From CAKZYD01 sp039814715 (GTDB lineage: Bacteria > Pseudomonadota > Alphaproteobacteria > Sphingomonadales > CAKZYD01), in NCBI GenBank assembly GCA_039814715.1, contig JBCCAR010000014.1, positions 1 through 64,000 on the forward strand: 64,000 bases of DNA, given 5' to 3'. Under the pieces are notes generated by a model. That model was given only the letters and a program-made list of their open reading frames with translations, had not been told where the DNA came from and did not search any database. The position numbers and the translations under genes were made by a program. Shown here one piece after another: positions 33,168 through 42,123 of the stretch (position 1 is the first letter of the stretch; the number at the start of each line of letters is the position of its first letter).

Positions 33168-34901
33168 ATGGGTGACCAGAAAAACCTGATCATTGCCTTT
33201 GCGCTGGCCCTTGGCGTGCTGCTGGTGTGGGACATGTTTGTGTTCCAGCCCGAGCGCAAGCGCATGGAAGCGGAACTGGCTGCGCAGGACGCTGCCAAAG
33301 CCGCCTCGCAAACGCTGCAAACAAATCCAAACGACGACCTCTCGCCGCAAGCCCCGAGCATGGCCCCCGCCAACATAGCCCCGCCGCGCGCTGATGTGAT
33401 CGGCAAAACAGCCCGCTTACCGTTTGAAAATAGCGAAATTATGGGCTCAATCTCGCTCACAGGCGCCCGGCTAGATGATCTAACGCTGACGCAATATTTT
33501 GAGACCATTGAACGAGAAGACAACGTCGTCCTGCTGTCGCCCGGGAAGACAGCGAACCCCTATTACATAGAAATGGGCTGGATCGCGCCGCAAGGCGAAG
33601 TGATCGCTGTACCCAACGCGCAGACCGTGTGGACCCCGTCTGCCTCAAAGTTGACCCCCCAAAGCCCCGTCACGCTCAGCTGGGACAATGGCAGCGGCCT
33701 TGTTTTCAAGCGCACCTACGAATTGGACGAGAACTATTTGTTCACTGTGACACAGTCGGTTGAAAACAGCACAGCGAGCGATGTGCAACTGTTTCCTTAT
33801 GGGCAGATTTTCAGGCGGAACTTACCCGAGCTTGAGAACTTCTTTGTGCTGCATGAAGGCCCCCTCGGCGTCTTTGAAGGAAGCTTAAAAGAAGTTGATT
33901 ATGACGACATCCGCGATGATGGGCCAAGCAGTTTCACATCAACAGACGGCTGGATCGGCATTACCGACAAATATTGGCTCACGACCTTAGTCCCCAGCCA
34001 AGGGGAAGCCTTCACATCAGAGATGAAACAGCCGCGCGGGTTTAGCGATGCCTATATCGTGAACTTCCGTGAAGACCCGCGCCTCATCCCCGCAGGTGGC
34101 AGCGCGAGCGTCACCAACGCGGTATTTGCAGGCGCCAAGACCGTTGAGCTTATCGATGAGTATGAGCAAAAGCTCGGCATTCGTATGTTTGACCGCACCA
34201 TCGATTGGGGATGGTTTTATTTTCTCACCAAACCGATCTTTTATGCACTCAAGTTCTTCTACGGCATCGTTGGCAATTTCGGCATTGCGATCATTTTGCT
34301 AACGGTTGGCATCAAGGGGCTGCTGTTCCCGCTGGCGAACAAGCAGTTTGAGAGCTTTGCAAAAATGAAAGTGCTGCAGCCAAAGATGAAGGCTTTGCAG
34401 GAGCGCTTTAAAGACGACAAGCAGAAGCTGCAGATGGAAATGATGCAGCTCTATAAGAAGGAAAAGGTGAACCCGCTATCGGGCTGTTTGCCAATCTTTG
34501 TGCAAATTCCCATCTTCTTCTCGCTGTATAAAGTGCTGTTCGTCACCATCGAAATGCGCCACGCGCCGTTTTTCGGCTGGATTAAGGATTTATCGGCGCC
34601 CGATCCGCTGACTCCGGTTAATCTATTTGGCGCGCTGGCGTTTGATCCGCCGCAAATGATCGCCATTGGCATCTGGCCGATCATCATGGGCGTGTCCATG
34701 TGGCTGCAGCAAAAGATGAACCCTACGCCCATGGACCCGACCCAGGCCAAAATCATGAGCTTCCTGCCCATTATCTTCACCTTTATATTAGCGCCATTTG
34801 CCGCTGGATTGGTGATTTACTGGACTTGGAACAACCTGCTCTCTATTGCCCAGCAGTGGGTCATCCAGCGTAAGGTCGCGGCCAAAGCAGAAGCAAAATG
34901 A
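33168..34901 (+). CDS. yidC: Membrane protein insertase YidC
   Basis: 577 aa. N-terminal helix (about 7-22), a large periplasmic beta domain (about 60-340), then the five-helix insertase core. The hydrophilic-groove Arg should be in helix 2 (FGIAIILLTVGIKGLLFPL region, where Lys/Arg holds the position). A coiled-coil hairpin QPKMKALQERFKDDKQKLQ follows, and NPLSGCLPIFVQIPIFFSLYKVL and the last helices are typical. The downstream engB start overlaps its stop by 4 bases. Confidence 0.96.
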   Translation: MGDQKNLIIAFALALGVLLVWDMFVFQPERKRMEAELAAQDAAKAASQTLQTNPNDDLSPQAPSMAPANIAPPRADVIGKTARLPFENSEIMGSISLTGARLDDLTLTQYFETIEREDNVVLLSPGKTANPYYIEMGWIAPQGEVIAVPNAQTVWTPSASKLTPQSPVTLSWDNGSGLVFKRTYELDENYLFTVTQSVENSTASDVQLFPYGQIFRRNLPELENFFVLHEGPLGVFEGSLKEVDYDDIRDDGPSSFTSTDGWIGITDKYWLTTLVPSQGEAFTSEMKQPRGFSDAYIVNFREDPRLIPAGGSASVTNAVFAGAKTVELIDEYEQKLGIRMFDRTIDWGWFYFLTKPIFYALKFFYGIVGNFGIAIILLTVGIKGLLFPLANKQFESFAKMKVLQPKMKALQERFKDDKQKLQMEMMQLYKKEKVNPLSGCLPIFVQIPIFFSLYKVLFVTIEMRHAPFFGWIKDLSAPDPLTPVNLFGALAFDPPQMIAIGIWPIIMGVSMWLQQKMNPTPMDPTQAKIMSFLPIIFTFILAPFAAGLVIYWTWNNLLSIAQQWVIQRKVAAKAEAK

Positions 34902-35542
34902 CGGACCTGTCCGCGCGCGATAAGGCCCGCGCTGACGCTATCTTGAAGCAGAACTGGTGGTTCTTGAAAGGCGTTGTTAGCGCCGATGGTGTGCCGCCAG
35001 ACGACCGGCCAGAAGTGGCCTTCGCAGGCCGCTCTAACGTGGGTAAATCAAGCTTGATCAATGCCCTACTCGGCCAAAACAGTCTGGCACGCACATCCAA
35101 CACACCCGGCCGCACACAAGAGATTAACTTTTTTGCGTCGGAAGAAGGAAAGCCGCCTGCCTATCTGGTCGATCTGCCTGGCTATGGCTATGCAAAAGCC
35201 CCTAAGAAGACGGTCGCCCAACGGACCAACCTCATCATGAGTTACTTGCGCGGTCGGCCAAACCTAAAGCGTGTGTTCTTGCTGATTGATGCGCGCCACG
35301 GCATTAAACCCACCGATACGCAAGTGATGAAACTCCTGGATGAAGCAGCTGTCTCTTATATCGCCGTGCTCACAAAGCTGGATAAGCTAAACAAAGCCGA
35401 TCAAGAGCGCATCGCGGCCAAAACCACAGAGGTCTTGGTGAAGCACGTCGCCGCATACCCCGCCCTGCTTGGGACATCGACACTCAAACAATGGGGCCTG
35501 GAAGACGCGCGCTTTCAGCTGGCTGAGGCATTAGAGCTATAA
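34898..35542 (+). CDS. engB: Ribosome-biogenesis GTPase EngB (YihA/YsxC)
   Basis: 214 aa TRAFAC GTPase: G1 GRSNVGKSS (about 48-56), G2 NTPGRTQ, G3 DLPGYG, G4 TKLDK and G5 TSTLK are all present. It is needed for late 50S assembly in most bacteria. It is translationally coupled to yidC (4-base overlap) and is the last gene of this block. Confidence 0.96.
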   Translation: MTDLSARDKARADAILKQNWWFLKGVVSADGVPPDDRPEVAFAGRSNVGKSSLINALLGQNSLARTSNTPGRTQEINFFASEEGKPPAYLVDLPGYGYAKAPKKTVAQRTNLIMSYLRGRPNLKRVFLLIDARHGIKPTDTQVMKLLDEAAVSYIAVLTKLDKLNKADQERIAAKTTEVLVKHVAAYPALLGTSTLKQWGLEDARFQLAEALEL

Positions 35543-35567
35543 ACCAATTCCCGGTTCGCGCCCTCTC

Positions 35568-35586
35568 TTAGACTAAAGTCGTCTAA
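35568..35586 (+). promoter_or_regulatory. Inverted repeat upstream of the acetate symporter genes
   Basis: TTAGAC (35568-35573) and GTCTAA (35581-35586) are a perfect inverted pair; TTAGAC-TAAA-GTC also matches a motif before acs (44201-44213). It lies about 134 bases before the DUF4212 gene, a plausible activator site for the CrbR-type regulator encoded nearby. Confidence 0.45.
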
Positions 35587-35719
35587 CCCACATCTAGCTC
35601 CCCTGCTAGTCTTCCACCATCTCGTAGTGCCATAAGCGACAAGCGCGCGTGGCGGAAAATAGCGACGAGTGGAAGCGTAGATCATGGTGATCCGCGCACA
35701 GGTTTTTTTTGGGGGGAAT

Positions 35720-36007
35720 ATGAGCACTGATCCTACCGCTGGCGACACACCCGCCACCCAGGACACCAAAGATGCTTACTGGAAGGCCAATATCGGCCTA
35801 TTGGCAAAGCTTATGGTGGTCTGGTTCATCGTCTCATTCGGCTGCGGCATTTTGTTTGTTGAGCAGCTCAATGCGTTTAGCTTTTTCGGCTTTCCGCTTG
35901 GGTTCTGGTTTGCCCAGCAAGGGGCAATCTACACCTTCGTCGCACTGATATTCATCTATGTTTTTCGCATGAAGGCGATCGAACGCAATTTCGGCGTCGA
36001 CGACTAA
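35720..36007 (+). CDS. DUF4212 symporter small subunit
   Basis: 95 aa with two membrane helices (about 30-52 and 62-82) and the family signature YWKANIGLLAKLM-VWF-VSFG. DUF4212 proteins are always encoded next to VC_2705-type sodium:solute symporters and are thought to be their small subunit. The ATG at 35720 follows a G-rich tract (GGGGGG) that can serve as ribosome site; the upstream part of the ORF (from 35684) is unlikely. The large subunit follows after 28 bases. Confidence 0.9.
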   Translation: MSTDPTAGDTPATQDTKDAYWKANIGLLAKLMVVWFIVSFGCGILFVEQLNAFSFFGFPLGFWFAQQGAIYTFVALIFIYVFRMKAIERNFGVDD

Positions 36008-36035
36008 AACCACCAAGGGGGAGGACTTTTTCATC

Positions 36036-37817
36036 ATGAGCACACAATTGCTAACATACCTCTTTGTGGGGGCCAGTTTTGCGCTGTATATCGGCATCGC
36101 CATTTGGGCGCGGGCCGGCAGTACCAAAGAATTCTACGTCGCTGGCGGCGGCGTTCACCCCATCGCCAATGGCATGGCGACCGCAGCGGACTGGATGTCT
36201 GCCGCTTCGTTTATTTCAATGGCTGGCATCATCGCCTTTGCCGGCTATGATGGCTCGGTCTACTTAATGGGCTGGACGGGCGGATATGTGCTGCTGGCGC
36301 TCCTTTTAGCGCCGTATTTGCGCAAATTTGGCCAGTTCACGGTGCCAGATTTCATTGCCGAACGGTATTATTCCAAGGCCGCGCGCATGCTTGCCGTCCT
36401 GTGCCTTATCGTCATCTCCTTCACCTATGTGGCGGGCCAGATGCGCGGCGTAGGCGTTGTTTTCTCGCGCTTTTTGGATGTGGAGATTAACACCGGCGTC
36501 ATCATCGGTATGGTCATCGTGTTCTTTTACGCGGTCCTAGGCGGCATGAAGGGCATCACCTACACCCAGGTAGCGCAATTCTGCGTCCTCATCTTTGCGT
36601 ACATGGTCCCTGCCATCTTCATCTCCATGCTGGTGACCGGCAATCCCATCCCGCAGATCGGACTAGGCTCGAACGTGGCAGGCGAAAGCGTATCAGTCCT
36701 GCAAAAGCTCGACATGGTGATTACGGATTTGGGCTTTAATGAATATACCTCCGGCACCAAATCTATGATCGATGTGTTCGCCATTACAGCCGCCTTGATG
36801 GTGGGTACGGCTGGGCTGCCGCATGTGATTGTGCGCTTTTTCACAGTGCCGAAAGTGTCTGACGCGCGGCTGTCTGCCGGATGGGCGCTGGTGTTCATCG
36901 CCATTCTCTACACAACAGCGCCAGCTGTGGCGGCCTTTGCAAGGCTCAACTTCGTCGAGACAGTGAATGAGACCAGCTATGATGGCACTGCCCCAGGCGC
37001 GCAGCAGACGCCGCAATGGGTGCAAAGCTGGGAGAGCATTGGCCTCATCGGCTGGCTTGATAAAAACCAGGACGGCAAAATCCAATATGGCGCTGGCGCG
37101 CCCTTTGAAGGCAAACCAACCTTTAGCGATGGTACTGGCACAAGCGGCCAACGCATCATCGCCAATGCACCAACGAGTTCGGCCAACGAAATCTATGTTG
37201 ACCGTGACATCATGGTACTGGCCAATCCGGAAATTGCCAATCTGCCAGGCTGGGTTGTTGCGCTGGTGGCAGCGGGCGGCGTTGCAGCGGCGCTCTCTAC
37301 GGCAGCGGGTCTATTGTTGGTGATATCCACTGCCATTAGTCATGACATGCTGAAGAAAACCATCATGCCCAATATCTCTGACAAGCAGGAGCTGCTGGCA
37401 GCAAGGCTAGCAGCGGTTGTTGCTATCGTCATTGCCGGCTACTTCGGCATCAACCCGCCAGGCTTTGTAGCCCAGGTGGTGGCGCTGGCCTTTGGCCTTG
37501 CAGCATGCAGCTTGTTCCCAGCGATTTTGATGGGCATCTTCTCTAAGACGATGAACAAAGAAGGGGCCATTGCTGGCATGCTTGCTGGCCTGGTGTTCAC
37601 CATTGGCTATATCGTCTACTTCAAGTTCATGGGCGGCAGTCCGGACCAGTGGCTGTTTGGTATCTCGCCAGAAGGCATTGGCGCGATCGGCATGCTCATC
37701 AACTTCGGTGTTGCCAAAGGAGTGGCTATGGCGACAGCGCCCGTTCCAGAAAATGTGCAAGCGATGATCGAAGATATTCGCATCCCTGCCGGCGCTGGGG
37801 CCGGCCACGCACACTAA
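36036..37817 (+). CDS. actP: Sodium:solute symporter, acetate (ActP/VC_2705) type
   Basis: 593 aa, about 13 membrane segments, sodium:solute symporter fold. ADWMSAASFISMAG (about 46-59) and the GGMKGITYTQVAQ segment are typical of ActP-like acetate/glycolate carriers. A long polar insert (about 310-395) between helices marks the VC_2705 subfamily, which needs the DUF4212 partner. A perfect-looking terminator follows. Neighbouring acs, CrbS and CrbR genes support acetate or other short monocarboxylates as substrate. Confidence 0.9.
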   Translation: MSTQLLTYLFVGASFALYIGIAIWARAGSTKEFYVAGGGVHPIANGMATAADWMSAASFISMAGIIAFAGYDGSVYLMGWTGGYVLLALLLAPYLRKFGQFTVPDFIAERYYSKAARMLAVLCLIVISFTYVAGQMRGVGVVFSRFLDVEINTGVIIGMVIVFFYAVLGGMKGITYTQVAQFCVLIFAYMVPAIFISMLVTGNPIPQIGLGSNVAGESVSVLQKLDMVITDLGFNEYTSGTKSMIDVFAITAALMVGTAGLPHVIVRFFTVPKVSDARLSAGWALVFIAILYTTAPAVAAFARLNFVETVNETSYDGTAPGAQQTPQWVQSWESIGLIGWLDKNQDGKIQYGAGAPFEGKPTFSDGTGTSGQRIIANAPTSSANEIYVDRDIMVLANPEIANLPGWVVALVAAGGVAAALSTAAGLLLVISTAISHDMLKKTIMPNISDKQELLAARLAAVVAIVIAGYFGINPPGFVAQVVALAFGLAACSLFPAILMGIFSKTMNKEGAIAGMLAGLVFTIGYIVYFKFMGGSPDQWLFGISPEGIGAIGMLINFGVAKGVAMATAPVPENVQAMIEDIRIPAGAGAGHAH

Positions 37818-37849
37818 ACAAACACACCGCTTTTAAGGTGCAATAAAAA

Positions 37850-37872
37850 GGCGGGCTCCGGCCCGTCTTTTT
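37850..37872 (+). terminator. Terminator after the symporter gene
   Basis: GGCGGGC-TCCG-GCCCGTC (one G-T pair) is followed by TTTTT, a classical intrinsic terminator 33 bases after the actP stop. It separates the symporter pair from the sensor kinase gene. Confidence 0.85.
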
Positions 37873-37977
37873 CATTTTGGGTTTGGGTTTTGCCAAATCG
37901 CGTTTTTCCCACTAGGCTCCTCTCGCGCTTTATAACGATTAAAAACAAATCAAAGCGCGCCATTGGGGAGAGTAGCC

Positions 37978-40900
37978 GTGCTCGCATGGCCAATTATAGC
38001 GATTACAGCTGCATATATCGCCGTGCTGTTTTGGATCGCACACCGGGCCGACAAGGTCGGCCATGTGGCATCACGTGCACGCTCCACCTGGATTTTTGGC
38101 TTATCTCTGGCGGTCTACTGCACCAGCTGGACTTATTATGGCGCGGTTGGGACGGCCACGACCGCTGGCTGGCACTATTTGCCCATCTATTTGGGTCCTG
38201 CGCTCCTATTTGCGTTTGGACGGCCCATGCTCAAACGGCTCGTGGAAGCCGGGAAAAAGCACCATATTGCCTCGATTTCTGACTTTTTAGGCTCGCGCTA
38301 TGGCAAAAGCCAGCGCCTGGGCGCGCTGGTCACCGTGATCGCCGCCGTGGGCGCGCTGCCGTATATCGCGCTGCAGCTAAAATCTATCGCCATGACCTAT
38401 ACGGTGCTCACTGGCAGGGAAAACAGCGCAGCGATGCAAAATGATCTGGTTCTGATCATCGCCGTCTCTTTAGCTGTGTTTGCAATCATTTTCGGGACCC
38501 GCCATGCGGACGTCACCCAGCCGAACCGCGGTATGGTCCTTGCCATTGTGGTCGAGGCGGCTTTTAAACTGGCCGCATTGCTCGCCATTGGGGTGCTTGC
38601 GTTTTTGCTGGTGAGCAACAGTTCAAGCGAACTGGTGGGCAGCGCCGCGCACAGCCAATTTGCAGCAAACCAGCTCGATGCGCGCTTTGTATCGCTCACA
38701 CTGTTATCCATGGGCGCTGTGCTGTGTCTGCCGCGGCAATTCCATATGTTGGTGGTTGAAGCAACGGACCCGGACGCACTGAAAGGCGCGCGCTGGGTGT
38801 TTGTCGGCTATCTGGCGTTAACAGCGCTCGTCGTCTTGCCGATCACACAAGCTGGGCTCGCAATACTGCCCGCTGGAACGGACCCGGATCTGTTCGTGCT
38901 GCTATTACCGCTGGCCAGTGGACATGAAGGTTTGGCCGTCATTACGTATCTAGGTGGTTTTGCAGCGGCTTCAGGGATGGTGATTGTAAGTGCAGTCGCG
39001 CTCAGCATTATGATCAGCAATGACCTGGCCTTGCCCGCCCTCTTGGCACGCCAAGGTCAGCGCGAAAGCAACCTCGCTGCTGCCCAAAGAACCATAAGAC
39101 GCGCATCCATCTTGCTCATTCTCGCTATGGCTTACGGCTTTCAGCGATTGGTGACGGAGCAGCAAACCCTTGCCGCGCTTGGCATTCTCTCCTTTGCTGC
39201 GGCAGTCCAGTTCCTGCCAGCGCTGATCGGCGGACTGTATTGGCCGCGCGGCAATAAACGCGGGGTTTTTACCGGGCTGCTTCTTGGGTTTGCAGCTTGG
39301 CTTTTTACCCTTGTCGTCCCAGCGCTCAGCCCGGTCTTCAGTTGGGCAGCGGACATTCAAGGCGCTGGGGCATTTGGCCAAACATGGCTGCGGCCAGACG
39401 CCCTTTTTGGCACGGCACTGGGCGAGCCACTAACACATGGCCTGACTTGGAGCTTAGGGCTCAATACCTTGGCCTTTATGGGCGTCTCCTTCTTCACACG
39501 GCCTGACGGCGTGGACCTCATTCAAGCCAGCGCTTTTGTCGGGAGCGGCAAGGGGCCGAGCGAATTTACGCTGAACACCAGCGCGCGGGTCAAAGACCTC
39601 AGAGCGCTGCTTGTCCGCGCTATGGGCGAGAAACGCGCGCATGAGGCGTTTGAAGCCTATGACTTGCTGTCGGGCGGGCAGCTGTTGGACCGGGATATCC
39701 TGTCAGCGGACTTAATTGAATTTGGCGAAGGGCAGCTGACCCGGGTGCTTGGCGCCGCCTCTTCGCGGCTCCTGCTCCAAAGCGTTTTAACGGGCGCGAG
39801 CCTGCGCCCTCAAGATGTCGTGACGTTACTAGATGAAACGTCGCAAACACTGGAGTTCAACCGCGAGCTCCTGCAAGCCACGTTAGAGAACATCGTCCAC
39901 GGGGTGTGCGTTGTGGATAAAGATATGCGCATCGCCGCATGGAACACGCCCTATGTGGACATGTTCGACTATCCAGCTGATCTGGTTAAAATCGGCCGCC
40001 CGATCGCCAACATCATCCGCTATAATGCCGAGCAAGGCACCTGGCCTGGCGAAGACGCCGATACCATTGTAGAGCGCCGGGTTGGCTATATGCGCGCAGG
40101 CAACCCGCATGACTTTTCACGCACGCATTTCGATGGCCGCTTTATTGATATTCAAGGGCGGCCTATGCCTGGGGGCGGTTATGTGACCACCTATATGGAC
40201 GTCACCGCCCGCGTCCAGGCGGAACAAGCCTTGAAAGAAACCAACGAGACCCTGGAGCAGCGGGTGAAAGAGCGCACGCGCGCGCTGGAAGCGCTGAATG
40301 AAAAGCTAGAAGCGGCAACAGCGTCTAAAACACGCTTTTTAGCGGCCGCGAGCCACGATTTGCTGCAGCCGCTGAATGCGGCGCGCTTGTTTACGTCTGC
40401 TTTGAGCGCAGAAATGCCTAGCAGTGACGCCGCCAAACAGGCTTTGCTAGAGAAAGTGGACCAATCTATTACCTCCGCTGACACGCTGCTTAAGACGTTA
40501 CTCAACATATCCAAACTAGATGCAGGGGGCATCGAACCGCGGCCAACGCGCTTTGCTGTGGGCGGGCTTCTCCAAGAGCTGTATGATGAATTCTCTGTTA
40601 TTGCCGCTGGGAAGGGTCTGGAGCTGCGCTTGGCCGCCACCACATTGGCAACGCAGTCTGACCGCGGACTATTGCGCAGCGTCTTACAGAACTTCATTTC
40701 AAACGCAGTGCGCTATACCCAAAGTGGCAAAATCCTGATCGGCTGCCGGCGCGCTGGCAAAGACATCGCCATTCAAGTCTATGATACGGGCCAAGGCATT
40801 CCTGTGCACGAACAGCGCAAGATATTTGAAGAATTCCATCAAGTGCGCCAGGACGGCCAAGGCGCGCGCGAGGGGCTTGGCCTAGGCCTTGCGATCGTGC

Positions 40901-41454
40901 AGCGTATTGCAGGGCTCCTCGGCCACCCTGTAGCGCTCACATCGGTGCATGGCAAAGGCAGCGTCTTTGAAATTCGGATTCCACGGACTACACAAGCAAC
41001 CGAGAGCGCTAAACCAACGCTGAAGAAGAGCGCTGGCGATCTTGGCCCGCTAACCGTGCTGTGCGTAGATAATGACCATACCATCTTAAGCGCATCGACC
41101 GCTCTGTTAGAACGCTGGGGCTGTCACACGCGGACCGTCGCCAATATCCCTGAATTGGAAGCTGAGTGCAGCAAGGCGGCTCCGCCTGACCTGATCCTTC
41201 TCGACTATCAACTCAATGACGATGTCACTGGCTTTGACTATCTCGGCCGCCTGGAAGAAGCCTGGAACGGCTATAGCCCGCCGGTGATTATGATGACCGC
41301 TGCACAAGATGATGACATGGAGCGTGAAGCAGCGCGCCGCGGCATTCGCGTCCTCGCAAAACCTATTGCGCCCGCCCAGCTACGTGCGCTAATGCGCCAG
41401 TTGTGCCAGCCATCGCGCGATAACGCCAATACCGAGCAGGCGCAAGCGAGCTAA
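37978..41454 (+). CDS. crbS: CrbS-type hybrid sensor kinase with symporter domain
   Basis: 1,158 aa. Residues 1 to about 500 are a sodium:solute symporter-like membrane domain of about 13 helices. Then come a PAS region (about 640-755), a coiled coil, a HisKA domain (His near 793 in AAASHDLLQPLNAA), a HATPase domain (NFISNAVRYT, DTGQGIP, GLGLGLAI) and a C-terminal receiver (VLCVDNDHTI, phospho-Asp in LILLDYQLND near 1074). This is the architecture of CrbS, MxtR and related acetate-responsive kinases. The GTG at 37978 is chosen for GGGGAGAG just upstream. It converges on the regulator gene with a 4-base overlap. Confidence 0.9.
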   Translation: MLAWPIIAITAAYIAVLFWIAHRADKVGHVASRARSTWIFGLSLAVYCTSWTYYGAVGTATTAGWHYLPIYLGPALLFAFGRPMLKRLVEAGKKHHIASISDFLGSRYGKSQRLGALVTVIAAVGALPYIALQLKSIAMTYTVLTGRENSAAMQNDLVLIIAVSLAVFAIIFGTRHADVTQPNRGMVLAIVVEAAFKLAALLAIGVLAFLLVSNSSSELVGSAAHSQFAANQLDARFVSLTLLSMGAVLCLPRQFHMLVVEATDPDALKGARWVFVGYLALTALVVLPITQAGLAILPAGTDPDLFVLLLPLASGHEGLAVITYLGGFAAASGMVIVSAVALSIMISNDLALPALLARQGQRESNLAAAQRTIRRASILLILAMAYGFQRLVTEQQTLAALGILSFAAAVQFLPALIGGLYWPRGNKRGVFTGLLLGFAAWLFTLVVPALSPVFSWAADIQGAGAFGQTWLRPDALFGTALGEPLTHGLTWSLGLNTLAFMGVSFFTRPDGVDLIQASAFVGSGKGPSEFTLNTSARVKDLRALLVRAMGEKRAHEAFEAYDLLSGGQLLDRDILSADLIEFGEGQLTRVLGAASSRLLLQSVLTGASLRPQDVVTLLDETSQTLEFNRELLQATLENIVHGVCVVDKDMRIAAWNTPYVDMFDYPADLVKIGRPIANIIRYNAEQGTWPGEDADTIVERRVGYMRAGNPHDFSRTHFDGRFIDIQGRPMPGGGYVTTYMDVTARVQAEQALKETNETLEQRVKERTRALEALNEKLEAATASKTRFLAAASHDLLQPLNAARLFTSALSAEMPSSDAAKQALLEKVDQSITSADTLLKTLLNISKLDAGGIEPRPTRFAVGGLLQELYDEFSVIAAGKGLELRLAATTLATQSDRGLLRSVLQNFISNAVRYTQSGKILIGCRRAGKDIAIQVYDTGQGIPVHEQRKIFEEFHQVRQDGQGAREGLGLGLAIVQRIAGLLGHPVALTSVHGKGSVFEIRIPRTTQATESAKPTLKKSAGDLGPLTVLCVDNDHTILSASTALLERWGCHTRTVANIPELEAECSKAAPPDLILLDYQLNDDVTGFDYLGRLEEAWNGYSPPVIMMTAAQDDDMEREAARRGIRVLAKPIAPAQLRALMRQLCQPSRDNANTEQAQAS

Positions 41455-42098
41455 TCAGCCACCTGATCTTCCGAGACAATGAGGGCTTTGGCCTTGATGA
41501 CGGCCTGCGTGCGGTTGAAGACCTCGAGCTTGCGAAAAACAGCCGTGACATGGGCTTTCACTGTGGCTTCAGAAATCCCCATTTCAAACGCGATTTGCTT
41601 GTTCAATTTGCCTTCTGACAACCCCATCAGAACGCGCAGCTGCGCCGGTGTCAGCGTTGCAATCTGGCGAACCGCTTCATCTTCATCCGGCGTCGCGCAG
41701 GCATCTTCGTCAATCTCCGGAAAGGCGAGGTCTCCTTCCATCACCGCTTCAAACGCATCGCCCATCTCCGCCATAGAAGATGATTTCGACATGAAGCCAG
41801 ACGCGCCAAATTGGATGGCGCGGCGCACCACCCAATCATCATCGCTGGCAGAGACAACAATGATGGGGATGGCGGGATAGTCCTGCCGCAGGCCAATAAG
41901 CCCAGCAAAGCCATCACTATCATCCATGTGAAGATCGAGCAGCAACAAGCTAGCCCCGCTCCGCGCAATGGTCTCGCGCGCGGCGGCTAAATTATCCACA
42001 TCAACAACATCAGTCACGGGCGCGACGTTGATCACCGCTTGGCGCAGCGCGCCGCGCATCAGCGGATGATCATCAGCGATGACGATTGGAGCGAGCAT
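41451..42098 (-). CDS. crbR: CrbR-type LuxR-family response regulator
   Basis: 215 aa: receiver domain (acidic pair D9-D10, phospho-acceptor D55 in LLLLDLHMDD, K at about 105) and a C-terminal LuxR helix-turn-helix (about 148-207: LTPAQLRVLMGLSEGKLNKQIAFEMGI with the recognition helix SEATVKAHV). In Vibrio and Pseudomonas the partner pair CrbS/CrbR switches on acs and acetate-uptake genes. Here it lies between the kinase and acs, fully consistent with that role. Confidence 0.9.
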   Translation of the reverse strand: MLAPIVIADDHPLMRGALRQAVINVAPVTDVVDVDNLAAARETIARSGASLLLLDLHMDDSDGFAGLIGLRQDYPAIPIIVVSASDDDWVVRRAIQFGASGFMSKSSSMAEMGDAFEAVMEGDLAFPEIDEDACATPDEDEAVRQIATLTPAQLRVLMGLSEGKLNKQIAFEMGISEATVKAHVTAVFRKLEVFNRTQAVIKAKALIVSEDQVAD

Positions 42099-42123
42099 TC
42101 GCAGTATTCCTCCTCTTGCGTCC